64,000 bases of DNA, taken from positions 9,210,001 to 9,274,000 of the forward strand of contig NC_092573.1 of NCBI RefSeq assembly GCF_037975245.1. Reading direction: 5' to 3'. Under the pieces are notes generated by a model that made no database searches, was not told the origin of the DNA, and saw only the letters and a list, made by a program, of their open reading frames with translations. The position numbers and the translations under genes were made by a program. This document shows positions 27,127 to 35,921 of the stretch, in pieces (the first letter of the stretch is position 1; each line of letters opens with the position of its first letter). The stretch is from Apostichopus japonicus. Its lineage: Eukaryota; Echinodermata; Holothuroidea; Aspidochirotida; Stichopodidae.

Positions 27127-30100
27127 CAATTCAAGGACGAGTTTGATTAAAAGTTGAATTTACAAAATGTTTGCATATAAGCAGGCATGTATCTGTTTAA
27201 TTGTTCACTGTTTTGGGGCATCAAATCTGCCAATATATGGCCTGTTTATATAAACCATTGGCCACTTCGGCTATGTCGAAAATCACTCTGATCTTTGTGT
27301 TGTTATCATATTCAATTATTTTTTCTTTTTTAGAAAATCATCTCAATCCTGATAGTTGCACCATACAATATTGTGCAGACACCAAAAATCAAAGTGATCC
27401 TTTGCCAGACCAAATGGATGCAGAGACTGTCCCTAGTGGATCTGCAGACACCAAAAATCAAAGTGATCCTTTGCCAGACCAGATGGATGCAGATACTGTC
27501 TCTAGTGGATCTGCAGACACCAAAAATCAAAGTGATCCTTTGCCAGACCAGATGGATGCAGAGACTGTCTTTAGTGGATCTGCAGACACCAAAAATCAAA
27601 GTGATCCTTTGCCAGACCAGATGGATTCAGATACTGTCCCTAGTGGATCTGCATGCACCAAAAATCAAAGTGATCCTTTGCCAGACCAAATGGATGCAGA
27701 GACTGTCCCTAGTGGATCTGCAGACACCAAAAATCAAAGTGATCCTTTGCCAGACCAGATGGATGCAGATACTGTCTTTAGTGGATCTGCAGACACCAAA
27801 AATCAAAGTGATCCTTTGCCAGACCAGATGGATGCAGAGACTGTCTTTAGTGGATCTGCAGACACCAAAAATCAAAGTGATCCTTTGCCAGACCAGATGG
27901 ATGCAGAGACTGTCTTTAGTGGATCTGCAGACACCAAAAATCAAAGTGATCATTTGCCAGACCAGATGGATTCAGAGACTGTCCCTAGTGGATCTGCATG
28001 CACCAAAAATCAAAGTGATCCTTTGCCAGACCAAATGGATGCAGAGACTGTCCCTAGTGGATCTGCAGACACCAAAAATCAAAGTGATCCTTTGCCAGAC
28101 CAGATGGATGCAGAGACTGTCCCTAGTGGATCTGCAGACACCAAAAATCAAAGTGATCCTTTGCCAGACCAGATGGATGCAGAGACTGTCTTTAGTGGAT
28201 CTGCAGACACCAAAAATCAAAGTGATCCTTTGCCAGACCAGATGTATGCAGAGACTGTCCCTAGTGGATCTGCAGACACCAAAAATCAAAGTGATCCTTT
28301 GCCAGACCAAATGAATGCAGAGACTGTCCCTAGTGGATCTGCAGACACCAAAAATCAAAGTGATCCTTTGCCAGACCAGATGGATGCAGAGACTGTCTTT
28401 AGTGGATCTGCAGACACCAAAAATCAAAGTGATCCTTTGCCAGACCAAATGGATGCAGAGACTGTCCCTAGTGGATCTGCAGACACAAAAAATCTAAGTG
28501 ATCCTTTGCCAGACCAGATGGATGCAGAGACTGTCCTAAGTGCATTCTCATTTGTGTCAAGTGGCTTAAAGCATCGGTTCCAGCAGGTGAGTGGTATTCT
28601 GTCCATTGACATGTGTGTTAACTTAAGAAACTTTCTGTTATCAAGAGCATATGTCAGGACACACTCACACAGCTGATAGCTATTTTTATGAAAAGGGAGA
28701 TAAATATATCCTTCCTATTGCTGTACAGTTTTTTGTTTATGCGTGTGTTGGGGAATATTTTGTCAGAGTTTGGGTTATCAACAGCCATTTTTGACAACAA
28801 CAGGCAGATTTAGGGATCTTTTCAAAACTTGAAGACAAGTGAAAACAACATACTGTAAACATTTTTGCTCTCCATACCAAACTTAACTTTGCTAATGCAA
28901 TATGCATATAGGTTAGGCCTATTCATTCATTGCAGTGTGAGTTGTATTATTCGGTGCAGGCTGTCCATTATTGTGCCCTTATCTTTAATCTTAAGGACTT
29001 TTTGGTCAAAGACTTGTGATTATCCAGAATACTAATAGCTTTGGTTGAAATTCAGCTCACGCTGTGACAAAGGGTTTTTAATTGGACTCTTATTAGCTGC
29101 TCTAATTCATACTTGTCATTATGGTATGAGTTACTGTACCATTGGTGCTCTTGTGAACTCCTTCAAGAGGTTATTTGACATTTATGTGAACATTCTCTTT
29201 TGTGCATGCATGGATATGAATATTACTGACTTGTAAAGAAAGTTATTCACTATCTGTTATTTCTAGTGTTAGAATTTACATGATTGTGCTTCAGACTTTG
29301 AAAATTGATCAAAAGTAAGATCCTAAATATACTCTTCAATTAAGAGCATAAATGTGGTTTATATTCACATTTATAAGTGACAAATTATACTCACTTCATT
29401 TTTTTTTAACCTATCAGATTTTGCTATACAGAATCATATACAGAAGCTGGCAGACCTCCATGGTTGTAGATATACTGCAATGATAGAGAGTACCACAACC
29501 CATGTTATTCTCATTGCTGGTGAGTATTGTTGTAACTCTATTTTAATGTCTTCTTATTCTTTTATCAGTTAGTTAACTCGCTTCATGTTATTGGTAACTT
29601 CAAAATCTTTTAAGTAATCATTAACCAACAGCACATGTGAATAAAATGTCTAAACTCATGGATTTCAGTATTCTTACATATATCTTCATGTTTGAGTTTA
29701 ATTGCTGGGTGTGATAAGGAGTTCTTTAATACCCTTAGAAGTGTGCACTTGTTGACATTGTCAAAATTCTGACCTCAGGCTGACCTTCTTGAATGTCATT
29801 CATAAACTTTATTAACTAGTGCAGGTTGTGTACATACATTTTATCAAGGACTGATTAGGTAATTTCACAAACAATAAAGGAAGCAAAATCACTTTGTGTT
29901 TTAAATCTTTTTTTGCAGAAAAGGGGAAATGTCCCAGAACTATGAAGTATATTACAGGCATTGCTGCTGGATTGTGGATAGTGAGCTACTCATGTAAGTT
30001 TAAATGAATTTGTCTGTCCATGTGACTATATATGTTTATAATATGTTCTTATCACCTGCACATATGCTTGATCAGTCCTTTTACCTGCAGTGTTGTACAA

Positions 30101-31276
30101 AGATTCTGTTTCTGATTTAGGACTATGCCCTATATAGTAGGACAAAAGTCATTCAGTATGTAGATGTTGGTCACTCAGTAAGGCAGTGTCAGGGCAGAAA
30201 AGGATAAAGAAGTCAAAACTGTAGAACATCAAAGGGTGACGATAGATTAAAGTTCAAGAGTGGCTTTGGCCTTTGGACAAAATGTTAACCAAAATAAGCA
30301 ACACCCATCAGTTGCTTCAGTGATAGCAGAACTCATATAGAACTATCTTTAAAAAACTTTTTCAGTTACAACTTTTAAATATGGAATTGTTTCCAATTAT
30401 ATGTCTCTCTGCTAAGCACTTATAATCATCCTTGTTTGAAACAGGTCATTTTGTAAATGGAAGTTATATATGGTACAACACAGTAACTTGACATATTGAG
30501 AGTGATTAGACAGTTAAATGGAAGTTGCATTGGGCATACAGTTTCAAAACATTTGTGTGTTATTGGAATTTGAAATATACTGACTATATGTGTAGGTTTC
30601 ACTCCTTTATGCTTGGAGCATGTGTGGTATGGCAGCAGCTAATGATGATATGTTAATGCGTGCAAATTAAGAAACAATTTTGTTCTGTCCACCTGTTTGC
30701 ATTAGGGGTACTTCTTTGCATGCCACTCATTTGAATGAGTTTTTGAAATTTTGCTGAGCCATGTTGGTTCCTGAACTTCTTGTATTTTGAACAGGGGAAG
30801 TTTAAAGTGATAATGATCATAAATAGACAAATGTCTTTCAGCTCAGCAAATGTGCATATATTGAGAATGATCTCTTGCTATTACTTCATTGAATATATGT
30901 TGAAAGCAGTTGCTAATGGTAGATATTAAGCTTCCAATTTTATTTCTTTGCTGATGGTAGTTTTGCCAAATTTCTATAATAATTAAGAGGTACAGCACTT
31001 GAGATTTTAAGAAGTTCTGAAAATCAGCCATTAAAAATGTAATGTACTGTAGATAATGGTTCTTCATGTTTTGTCTATTCTCATCCCTTTGTAATATAGG
31101 GGTACAATCTTCCTTCAAAGCTGGCAGGCTTCTTGCAGAAGCAGACTTCGAAATCATTGGTGACTCTTTGGGTGTCCATTATGGCCCTATGAGGGCAAGG
31201 ACCAGAAGAGAAGGAAAGCCTCTCTTATCCAAATACTCCATCTCCCTGCTTGGGGAATCAAGTAGCGGTCCTGAAG
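12245..31276 (+). CDS. SET - IRE1-like kinase - acidic repeat - BRCT gene, copy A (multi-exon, SET core broken)
   Basis: Coding parts: 12253-12352, 18861-19014, 19166-19380, 19949-20062, 22880-23360, 24276-24433, 26192-26420, 27334-28586, 29432-29519, 29919-29993, 31100-31276, about 1014 codons before an unseen C-terminus. Each junction is GT-AG and phases agree throughout, except that exon 4 has one base too many. Domain order: KMT5A-like SET, acidic linker, IRE1-like kinase without the KEN RNase, 17 repeats of 23 residues, and a BRCA1-like BRCT with the start of a second. In known families SET methylates histone or other lysines, IRE1 kinases signal stress, and BRCT binds phosphopeptides. 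A protein with all three is not one I recognise. It could also be two genes read as one, but shared phases at the exon 5/6 and 8/9 borders argue for one transcript. It may be a pseudogene because of the SET lesions. Confidence 0.65.
16536..17132. repeat. Fold-back repeat in intron 2 (copy A)
   Basis: Two nested inverted pairs are visible. The outer pair is a perfect 29-bp match (16536-16564 with 17104-17132). The inner pair is 55 bp with two mismatches (16628-16682 with 16802-16856). Between and beside them, direct repeats of GTATGTACTGTACACACTG type occur near 16707 and 16872. The arrangement suggests a fold-back or MITE-like element. Upstream, GGGTCATTCCATATCAAATC at 15682 may be the end of a larger interspersed repeat. 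Confidence 0.75.
17600..18175 (-). pseudogene. Ty3/Gypsy-type integrase C-terminal fragment, antisense in intron 2 (copy A)
   Basis: Read on the minus strand, from about 18175 down to 17600, fragments of a retroelement integrase appear in order. They are a DNG block, NGMAE, SGQDPYL, DYRNTP, FGRRTKTLLP, LQPGD, then YRRNRKHLL of the C-terminal module. These blocks lie in different frames, with several indels, an internal stop, and a gap where the catalytic Glu region should be. It is a decayed 3' pol fragment. The 169-codon frame on the plus strand (17726-18235) is its shadow. No LTR was identified beside it. Confidence 0.75.
18198..18335. repeat. 26-bp tandem repeat (copy A)
   Basis: The unit GTTTTCAGTCCGAAAATA plus AAATACAC recurs about four times. 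Two shorter GTTTTCAGTCCGACAA units precede it. It directly adjoins the 5' side of the antisense integrase fragment. The copy is at about 58224-58361. Confidence 0.85.
18680..18815. repeat. (AT)n microsatellite and TATTTATATTT tract before exon 3
   Basis: An almost pure AT run is followed by ATTTATTTAT-type units, ending about 45 bases before exon 3. Its length differs between copies, and it accounts for the step from 40026 to 40027 in the lag. The copy is at about 58706-58842. Confidence 0.9.
18861..19014 (+). CDS. Exon 3: SET domain N-terminal half
   Basis: Phase 1 start: the G from exon 2 plus GA gives Gly, then RGVFASQKF, KGDFLLEYCG and GFRFFFKSKG. GRGVFA and EYCG correspond to the GRGV and EYxG motifs of KMT5A-type SET domains, which help hold the S-adenosylmethionine cofactor in that family. 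The exon ends in phase 2 at TTC TG|GTGAGT; completion with T of exon 4 gives Cys, as in the family's YC(V/I)DA motif. No lesion is seen in this exon. Confidence 0.75.
19166..19380 (+). pseudogene. Exon 4: SET catalytic core with frameshift and stop
   Basis: Spliced in phase, the exon starts Cys-Ile-Glu and then leaves the SET frame. Shifting by one base near 19170-19174 restores recognisable SET sequence: ASEEPSIGP, FGRLVNHG, then TAA at 19228-19230, followed in the same frame by VVDIEGTP, LCLFALCDI, EELLYNYG and HLPW. The family's NHS motif thus reads N-H-G-stop. The exon is 215 nt; 214 would give the phase 0 needed by exon 5, so exactly one base is in excess. EELLYNYG keeps the usual catalytic-Tyr motif. 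Either the SET part is dead or there are assembly errors shared by both copies. Confidence 0.75.
19381..19948 (+). other. Intron 4
   Basis: It runs from GTGCGT at 19381 to the TAATTAAG acceptor ending at 19948. Small frames occur, but no domain was recognised. Confidence 0.6.
19949..20062 (+). CDS. Exon 5: acidic linker
   Basis: Phase 0 at both ends, 38 codons, beginning VSINAAKNRKE and rich in Asp, Glu and Lys. It joins the SET end to the kinase start and ends at CAG|GTGAGT. It looks disordered and contains no known motif. The acceptor (TTAATTAAG) is weak. An alternative acceptor at GCAG 19961 would give another frame that does not fit exon 6. Confidence 0.55.
20063..22879 (+). other. Intron 5, mostly minisatellite
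   Basis: It runs from GTGAGT at 20063 to the TTCTTTATTAG acceptor ending at 22879. Apart from about 340 bp at the left and 120 bp at the right, it consists of the 94-bp minisatellite. Confidence 0.7.
20400..22760. repeat. 94-bp minisatellite, about 25 units (copy A)
   Basis: The unit contains ACCCTTACTATGGTCCTGTG, TTTGAGGGTGGATTCTAACC, TGTCTGTTACAGTTACTTTT and GGCTACTGAATGTACAGTGT. Variant units (TATATGGCTACTG, TATATGACCACCTG, TTCATGGCTACTG) are mixed along the array. The edges are more diverged, as expected for unequal exchange. It lies wholly within intron 5. Each unit contains a TTACAG that resembles a splice acceptor. Confidence 0.95.
22880..23360 (+). CDS. Exon 6: IRE1-like kinase N-lobe and catalytic loop
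   Basis: Phase 0 start with NQQRWAHQL, then the kinase: SIGRLSFS, a degenerate glycine loop (GSNGAQIFIG), PVAIKRL with the ATP-site Lys at 23051-23053, an LASPLCEYNLEE hinge region, and HRDLKPSN with the catalytic Asp at 23333-23335. The order of these blocks, especially the line leading to LHQLNILHRDLKPSN, is closest to IRE1/RNase L-type kinases. The exon ends in phase 1 at TTA G|GTAAGC. Catalytic residues are kept, so activity is possible. Confidence 0.85.
23361..24275 (+). other. Intron 6
   Basis: It runs from GTAAGC to the TTTATTCATAG acceptor at 24275. No gene or repeat was recognised. The right boundary of the visible part of copy A (23973) falls inside it. Confidence 0.8.
24276..24433 (+). 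CDS. Exon 7: kinase activation segment
   Basis: G from exon 6 plus AT gives Asp, then HNEKILLGDFCISRQF. The metal-binding DFG motif reads D-F-C (24302-24310), so the Asp is kept and the Gly replaced. The activation loop follows with TKAMGTLCSTSPE, where SPE (24377-24385) replaces APE. KKSSDIQ at the end matches the region before helix F in IRE1-type kinases. The exon ends in phase 0 at CAG|GTGAGA. Confidence 0.85.
24434..26191 (+). other. Intron 7
   Basis: It runs from GTGAGA to the CCTTCTTTCAG acceptor at 26191. No further kinase exon is missing: DIQ joins MLACLMYYILSDG exactly as in the family. No gene or clear repeat was seen. Confidence 0.8.
26192..26420 (+). CDS. Exon 8: kinase C-lobe
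   Basis: Phase 0 start. MLACLMYYILSDGHVPFE corresponds to the helix F region (AGCVFYYVISEGxHPF in IRE1). LLENMLNRDEKLRPTIEDC is the last helix pair, with the conserved Arg of the RP motif. The exon ends in phase 1 at GAG G|GTAAGT, where IRE1 would pass into its KEN ribonuclease domain. No KEN residues are seen here or in the next exon. Confidence 0.85.
26421..27333 (+). other. Intron 8 with (AT)n tract
   Basis: It runs from GTAAGT to the TTTTCTTTTTTAG acceptor at 27333. It holds an (AT)n microsatellite at about 27040-27124. No exon was recognised. Confidence 0.75.
27334..28586 (+). CDS. Exon 9: 23-residue acidic repeats and BRCT start
   Basis: Phase 1 in, phase 0 out (GTTCCAGCAG|GTGAGT). 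After NHLNPDSCTIQYC come 17 units of 23 residues at 27375-28547, each ADTKNQSDPLPDQ followed by MDAETVPSGS. The last unit runs into SFVSSGLKHRFQQ, the first strand and SGL turn of a BRCT domain. The units are acidic, with no Lys beyond one per unit, so they probably form a disordered, Ser/Thr-rich spacer. Because the 69-bp unit is a multiple of three, other frames on both strands also stay open; those are shadows. The open frame upstream of 27334 is intronic. Confidence 0.8.
27375..28547 (+). repeat. 69-bp coding tandem repeat, 17 units
   Basis: Units are nearly identical at DNA level. They vary mostly at a few codons: P, F, S or L before SGS; E or D in the ETV triplet; A or S after MD. Units 5 and 10 start ACT instead of ADT, each preceded by a DS variant, so a block of five units (345 bp) seems to have been duplicated. 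Unit 17 is degenerate. Confidence 0.97.
28587..29431 (+). other. Intron 9
   Basis: It runs from GTGAGT to the GCTATACAG acceptor at 29431. The nearer CTATCAG at 29417 would put exon 10 out of frame and lead to a stop, so the later acceptor is preferred. No other feature was seen. Confidence 0.6.
29432..29519 (+). CDS. Exon 10: BRCT domain, middle
   Basis: Phase 0 in, phase 1 out. NHIQKLADLHGCRYTA then TTTHVILIA are the helix 1, GG-like turn and THV strand of a BRCT domain. Joined to GLKHRFQQ from exon 9 the domain start is continuous. The ending GCT G|GTGAGT is a good donor. Confidence 0.75.
29520..29918 (+). other. Intron 10
   Basis: It runs from GTGAGT to the TTTTTTTGCAG acceptor at 29918. 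Nothing else was recognised. Confidence 0.75.
29919..29993 (+). CDS. Exon 11: BRCT domain, BRCA1-like core
   Basis: EKGKCPRTMKYITGIAAG then LWIVSYS. This is the stretch that is [20 protein letters not shown] in BRCA1 BRCT1, including the TxK motif (here TMK) that contacts phosphoserine in that family together with the Ser of SGL, and the buried Trp. Phase 1 at both ends (TCA T|GTAAGT). Confidence 0.82.
29994..31099 (+). other. Intron 11
   Basis: It runs from GTAAGT to the TTTGTAATATAG acceptor at 31099. No exon or repeat was recognised. Confidence 0.75.
31100..31276 (+). CDS. Exon 12: BRCT linker and start of second BRCT
   Basis: T from exon 11 plus GG gives the Trp of SYSWVQSSFKAGRLL, then EADFEIIGDS and YGPMRARTRREGKPLL. 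These match the end of BRCA1 BRCT1 and its linker (WV, then DFEVRGD). KYSISLLGESSSGPEG looks like the first strand of a second BRCT. The proposed donor GAAG|GTGATT at 31276 is weak. If it is not used, the frame stays open to a stop ending at 31386. The remainder of BRCT2 was not found down to 40018, so the C-terminus is unresolved. Confidence 0.7.
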
Positions 31277-31797
31277 GTGATTTACATGAGAGTTGTTCAT
31301 TTCTCATTACAAATTCTGTTTTGGGGGAAACCAATTTACTTTTACTTTTTGTATCATTGGGAAATCATTTTGTTAGTACATTGTAGGGAAAGAGGGCCAA
31401 TTGTGAAGTTTAAAATGTCTAAGCATGTGAAATCATGTGGTGATTCATACTAGTAACATTTATATTTCTATCACATGTCTTTAGACCACTACAAAGGCGT
31501 CTGATGCAAATGACCATAATATATTTCTTACAAAAATATGCATATGGTTTCTGTGGCAAATTGGTTACACTGGATCAGAAACCCTTAAGACAATTACAAA
31601 AAGAAAATTCACATGTTTTAAATAGGCAGTTCTGATCCATTAGACCTCATTTGTGGTGACCCCTGGTCTATCTTTGGGTCTCTGCTTTTCAAAAGTTATG
31701 TTATTGATGTACTTATTTCTGAAAATTTCTCATTGGTTATGTTGAAGATGACACAAATTTATTTTTCACTGACAGTGATCTATGGCAGCAACCATGG

Positions 31798-31806
31798 TTA
31801 ACAGAA

Positions 31807-31886
<80 letters not shown>
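31798..31886. repeat. (AT)n microsatellite
   Basis: A pure AT dinucleotide run of about 75 bases. Confidence 0.95.
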
Positions 31887-31889
<3 letters not shown>

Positions 31890-31892
<3 letters not shown>

Positions 31893-33380
31893 ATAAAATT
31901 GTCCTGTGCTTGAGATTGGATACAAATATTTCCTGACTTTTTGAATATTCTCCTATTCTATAGTCATTGACTCCCATACATAGAGGATTTATGAATGTAA
32001 TTTTGTCCTGTGTTTGGGGATGGTTAACTAATTTTATGACCTTTGATTTTTTATTTCTATTTTCCTATTTTATCATGGAAATAACTTTGAATAGGGGCCT
32101 ATGATTTAGGATAGCCTTCAATTTTTCTGATGAAGTTTGTTTTGTTAAAGTCATTGCCCCCATAGAGGCCCTGTGCCTGTTACATTGTTCTGTTTTTGAG
32201 GATAGATTTAAATATTTACTGACCTTTTCTGTTATTACTGTTCTTCAGTGTCATCAAGAACATATCAATCAACAAGTGCCTGTGATTTAGGATGGCTTTT
32301 AGTCATCTTGCATTGTGAAGTTAACTGTAGTATAATCCTGGACTCTAATATAGGCCCTATGCCAGATAAAATTGTCCTGTGCTTGAGATTGGGTACAAAT
32401 ATTTCCTTTTTTTAATGTTCTCCTATTCTATAGTCATTCACTCCCATACATAGAGGATTTATGAATGTAATTTTGTCCTGTGTTTGAGGATGGTTAACTA
32501 ATTTTATGACCTTTGATTTTTTTATTTCTATTTTCCTATTTTATCATGGAAATAACTTTGAATAGGGGCCTATGATTTAGGACTTTAATCTTCCTAATGA
32601 TTGTTTTTTTGTGTTATAGTCATTGACACCCATACATAGGGGATTTATGCATGTAATATCGTCCTGTGTTTGAGGATGGTTAACTAATTTTATGACCTTT
32701 GATGTTTTATTTCTATTTTCCTATTTTATCATGGAAATACCTTTGAACCTAGGCCTATGATTTAGGATAACCTTCAATTTTTCTGATGAATTTGTTTTGT
32801 TAAAGTCATTGACAGCTCCCATAGAGGCCCTCTGCCTGTTACATTGTTCTGTTTTTGAGGATAGATTTAAATATTTCCTGACCTTTTCTGATATAGATGT
32901 TCTTCTATGTCATCAAGAACATACCAATTAACAAGTGCCTGTGATTTAGGATGGCTTTCAATCATCTTACACGGTGAAGTAAACTGTAGTATAATCCTGG
33001 ACTCTAATATAGGCCCTATGCCAGATAAAATTGTCCTGTGCTTGAGATTGGATACAAATATTTCCTGACTTTTTGAATATTCTCCTATTCTATAGTCATT
33101 GACTCCCATACATAGAGGATTTATGCATGTAATTTTGTCCTGTGTTTGGGGATGGTTTGCTAATTTTATGACTGTTGATTTTTTATTTCTATTTTCCTAT
33201 TTTATCATGGAAATACCTTTGAACCTAGGCCTATGATTTAGGATAGCCTTCAATTTTTCTGATGAAGTTTGTTTTGTTAAAGTCATTGACTCCCATAGAG
33301 GCCCTCTGCCTGTTACATTGTTCTGTTTTTTGAGGATAGCTTTAACTAATTCCTAACCTTTTCTGATATTATTGTTCTTC
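31890..33380. repeat. Decayed tandem repeats related to the intron-5 minisatellite
   Basis: Long blocks recur, starting with AATTGTCCTGTGCTTGAGAT near 31898, 32368 and 33028. They contain sub-units of the form TGTCCTGTGTTTGAGGATGG followed by TTTTATGACCTTTGAT and ATAGTCATTGACTCCCATA. The recurring GTCCTGTGTTTGAGG core is the same as in the 94-bp minisatellite. No coding exon was recognised. Confidence 0.8.
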
Positions 33381-33383
33381 TAT

Positions 33384-34044
<661 letters not shown>

Positions 34045-34652
34045 GATCTAGTGCCTGTGATCTAGGATGGCTTAAATTTCTGTCATCTTGTATCGTGAAG
34101 TTTACTGTAGTATTATCCTGGACTCTAATATAGGCCCTATCCCAGATAAATTTCCTTCTATTTTTTAATGTTCTCCTGTTCTATCAGAACATTTGTACCT
34201 TTCAACAAAGGCCTGTGATTTTGGCAGCTTTCATACATTTTGGTGAAGTTTTTGTGTTATAGTCATTGACTCCCATACGTAGAGGATTTATGCATGTAAC
34301 TTTATCCTGTGTTTGGGGATGACTTAAGTAATGTTATGACATTTGATTTTTTATTTATGTTCTCCTATTTTATCATGGAATCACCAATTAACAAGTGCCT
34401 GTGATTTAGGATGGCTTTCAATCATCTTGCATGGTGAAGTTTACTGTAGTATTATCCTGGACTCTTATATAGGCCCTATGTTAGATACAATTGTCCTGTG
34501 TTTAGGATGGATCTAAATATTTCCTGACTGTTTTAATGTTCTAGCTATTCTATCAAACACAGTTGTACCTTTCAATAGGGGCCTGTGATTTTGGATAGCT
34601 TTCAATCTTCATGATGAAATGTCTTGTGTTAAAGTCATTGACTTTTGTAAAG
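34045..34652. repeat. Decayed minisatellite-related repeats, continued
   Basis: The same sub-units as 31890-33380 resume (TATCCTGTGTTTGGGGATGA, TATAGGCCCTATG, TGTCCTGTGTTTAGGATGG). No gene was seen. Confidence 0.7.
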
Positions 34653-34660
34653 GCCCTATC

Positions 34661-35913
34661 CAGGGGCGGCGATCTGTTTCAAATATTGGGGGGGACATTT
34701 GCTTGGATGCAGGCGAATTACTATCAAAGCGGAGCGCCACCATTGGTTGGCGCGCAGCGTACAAGAAAATTTTTGGTTTTGATAGCCCCCCAGATCACTG
34801 GAAATGGCACTTCTCGGGCTTGAAAATGACCAACCAGATGTCCACTTTTGCCTGAGAACCAAGTTTTACCTAATAGATTTTTTTCTTCATTCATCATACC
34901 TTTTTTTCAAGATTGTCACCAGTCACACATCATGTTCGACCTCATTGCATCTCCTGTGGATCATTGCTTTTGTAGGTAATTCTACGTAACGCCCCTTAAT
35001 ACCCGTCAGCCCCACTTTTCAAGGTTTTAAGCCCATTATTTGTTCAGAATTTGAATAATAAATTCACTTCAAAACATACCCATAATGTTGCACAAAATTT
35101 AATCTATGGACAACCAATATAGAAAATCCCCCTCAACCCCTAACAGACCGGTCAGAATTGCACGAGTAGAGGGAAGTATGATGAAGAATGTTGTTCAAAG
35201 AATTTTCGAAAATTCAGACACAGTTAATTTATCGGTGTAAAAATATTGAAACCTCTTATAACGGCTACTATAAAACTTCGATATCATAGAAAATACCAAA
35301 AAAATATGCTCGAGGGGGAGGGCGGTCTCCACCCTTCACCCCCCCCCCCTCTCTTGGCTAAGCACCTGCGGTTAGAAATCTTGTAGGAAACAGGCCAAAT
35401 GGAAACCCAGTGAACCCATATCGATGTGGATCATATGTGTGATTGTACGTACTTACACTCATGCACAAGATTCCAACCAAATTTCATTACGGATGCGGTC
35501 CGTCTAGCTATTCATTTCGAAAAAAAGTAAAAACTACTTTCGGTCATATATAGTAACAAATTGTGACACGGTTAAACAGGCGCCTTGTGAGGAATTTGCC
35601 AAGGGAGGGGCAAAGCTTGTACCCAGACTATCTAAGCGTAGCGCCACCATAAGTTGGCGCGAAGCGCAAAAGAAAATTTTGGCCGAAAATGCCTCCCAGA
35701 TTGCTGGAAATGGCACTTCCCAGGCCTTTTAAGTTGCATCTAAGCATTTTCTATTTTGAAATTACTAGCGATATCATAAAAAAAATACAAAACATATGCT
35801 TAAAAAAAACTATGCCACCAAATATTGGGGGGGATATTAGATACTATATCCCCCCCAACAAAAATATTGGGGGGGACATGTCCCCCCCGTCCCCCCCATG
35901 ATCGCCGCCCATG
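34661..35913. mobile_element. Non-autonomous hAT-type DNA transposon
   Basis: CAGGGGCGGCGATC (34661-34674) is matched inversely by GATCGCCGCCCATG (35900-35913), with one mismatch. The 8-bp sequence GCCCTATC flanks both sides exactly (34653-34660, 35914-35921), as expected for the hAT superfamily, whose ends typically start CAGGGG. Inside, a block of about 97 bp occurs twice in direct orientation (34726-34822, 35632-35726; both with GCGCCACCAT and CTGGAAATGGCACTTC). AAATATTGGGGGGGA occurs near each end. No transposase frame is present. Confidence 0.85.
35869..35888. repeat. Perfect palindrome near hAT 3' end
   Basis: GGGGGGGACATGTCCCCCCC is its own reverse complement. A looser inverted pair (ATTGGGGGGGATAT, then ATATCCCCCCCAA) lies just upstream at 35823-35857. 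Subterminal palindromes of this kind could be transposase binding sites. Confidence 0.8.
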
Positions 35914-35921
35914 GCCCTATC

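Noticed and set aside
27330-28448. Long open frames in other frames and on the minus strand across the 69-bp repeat
   Set aside because: A 69-bp unit without stops in a frame keeps that frame open indefinitely. Only the frame that continues the kinase exon and leads into BRCT is supported by splice phases.
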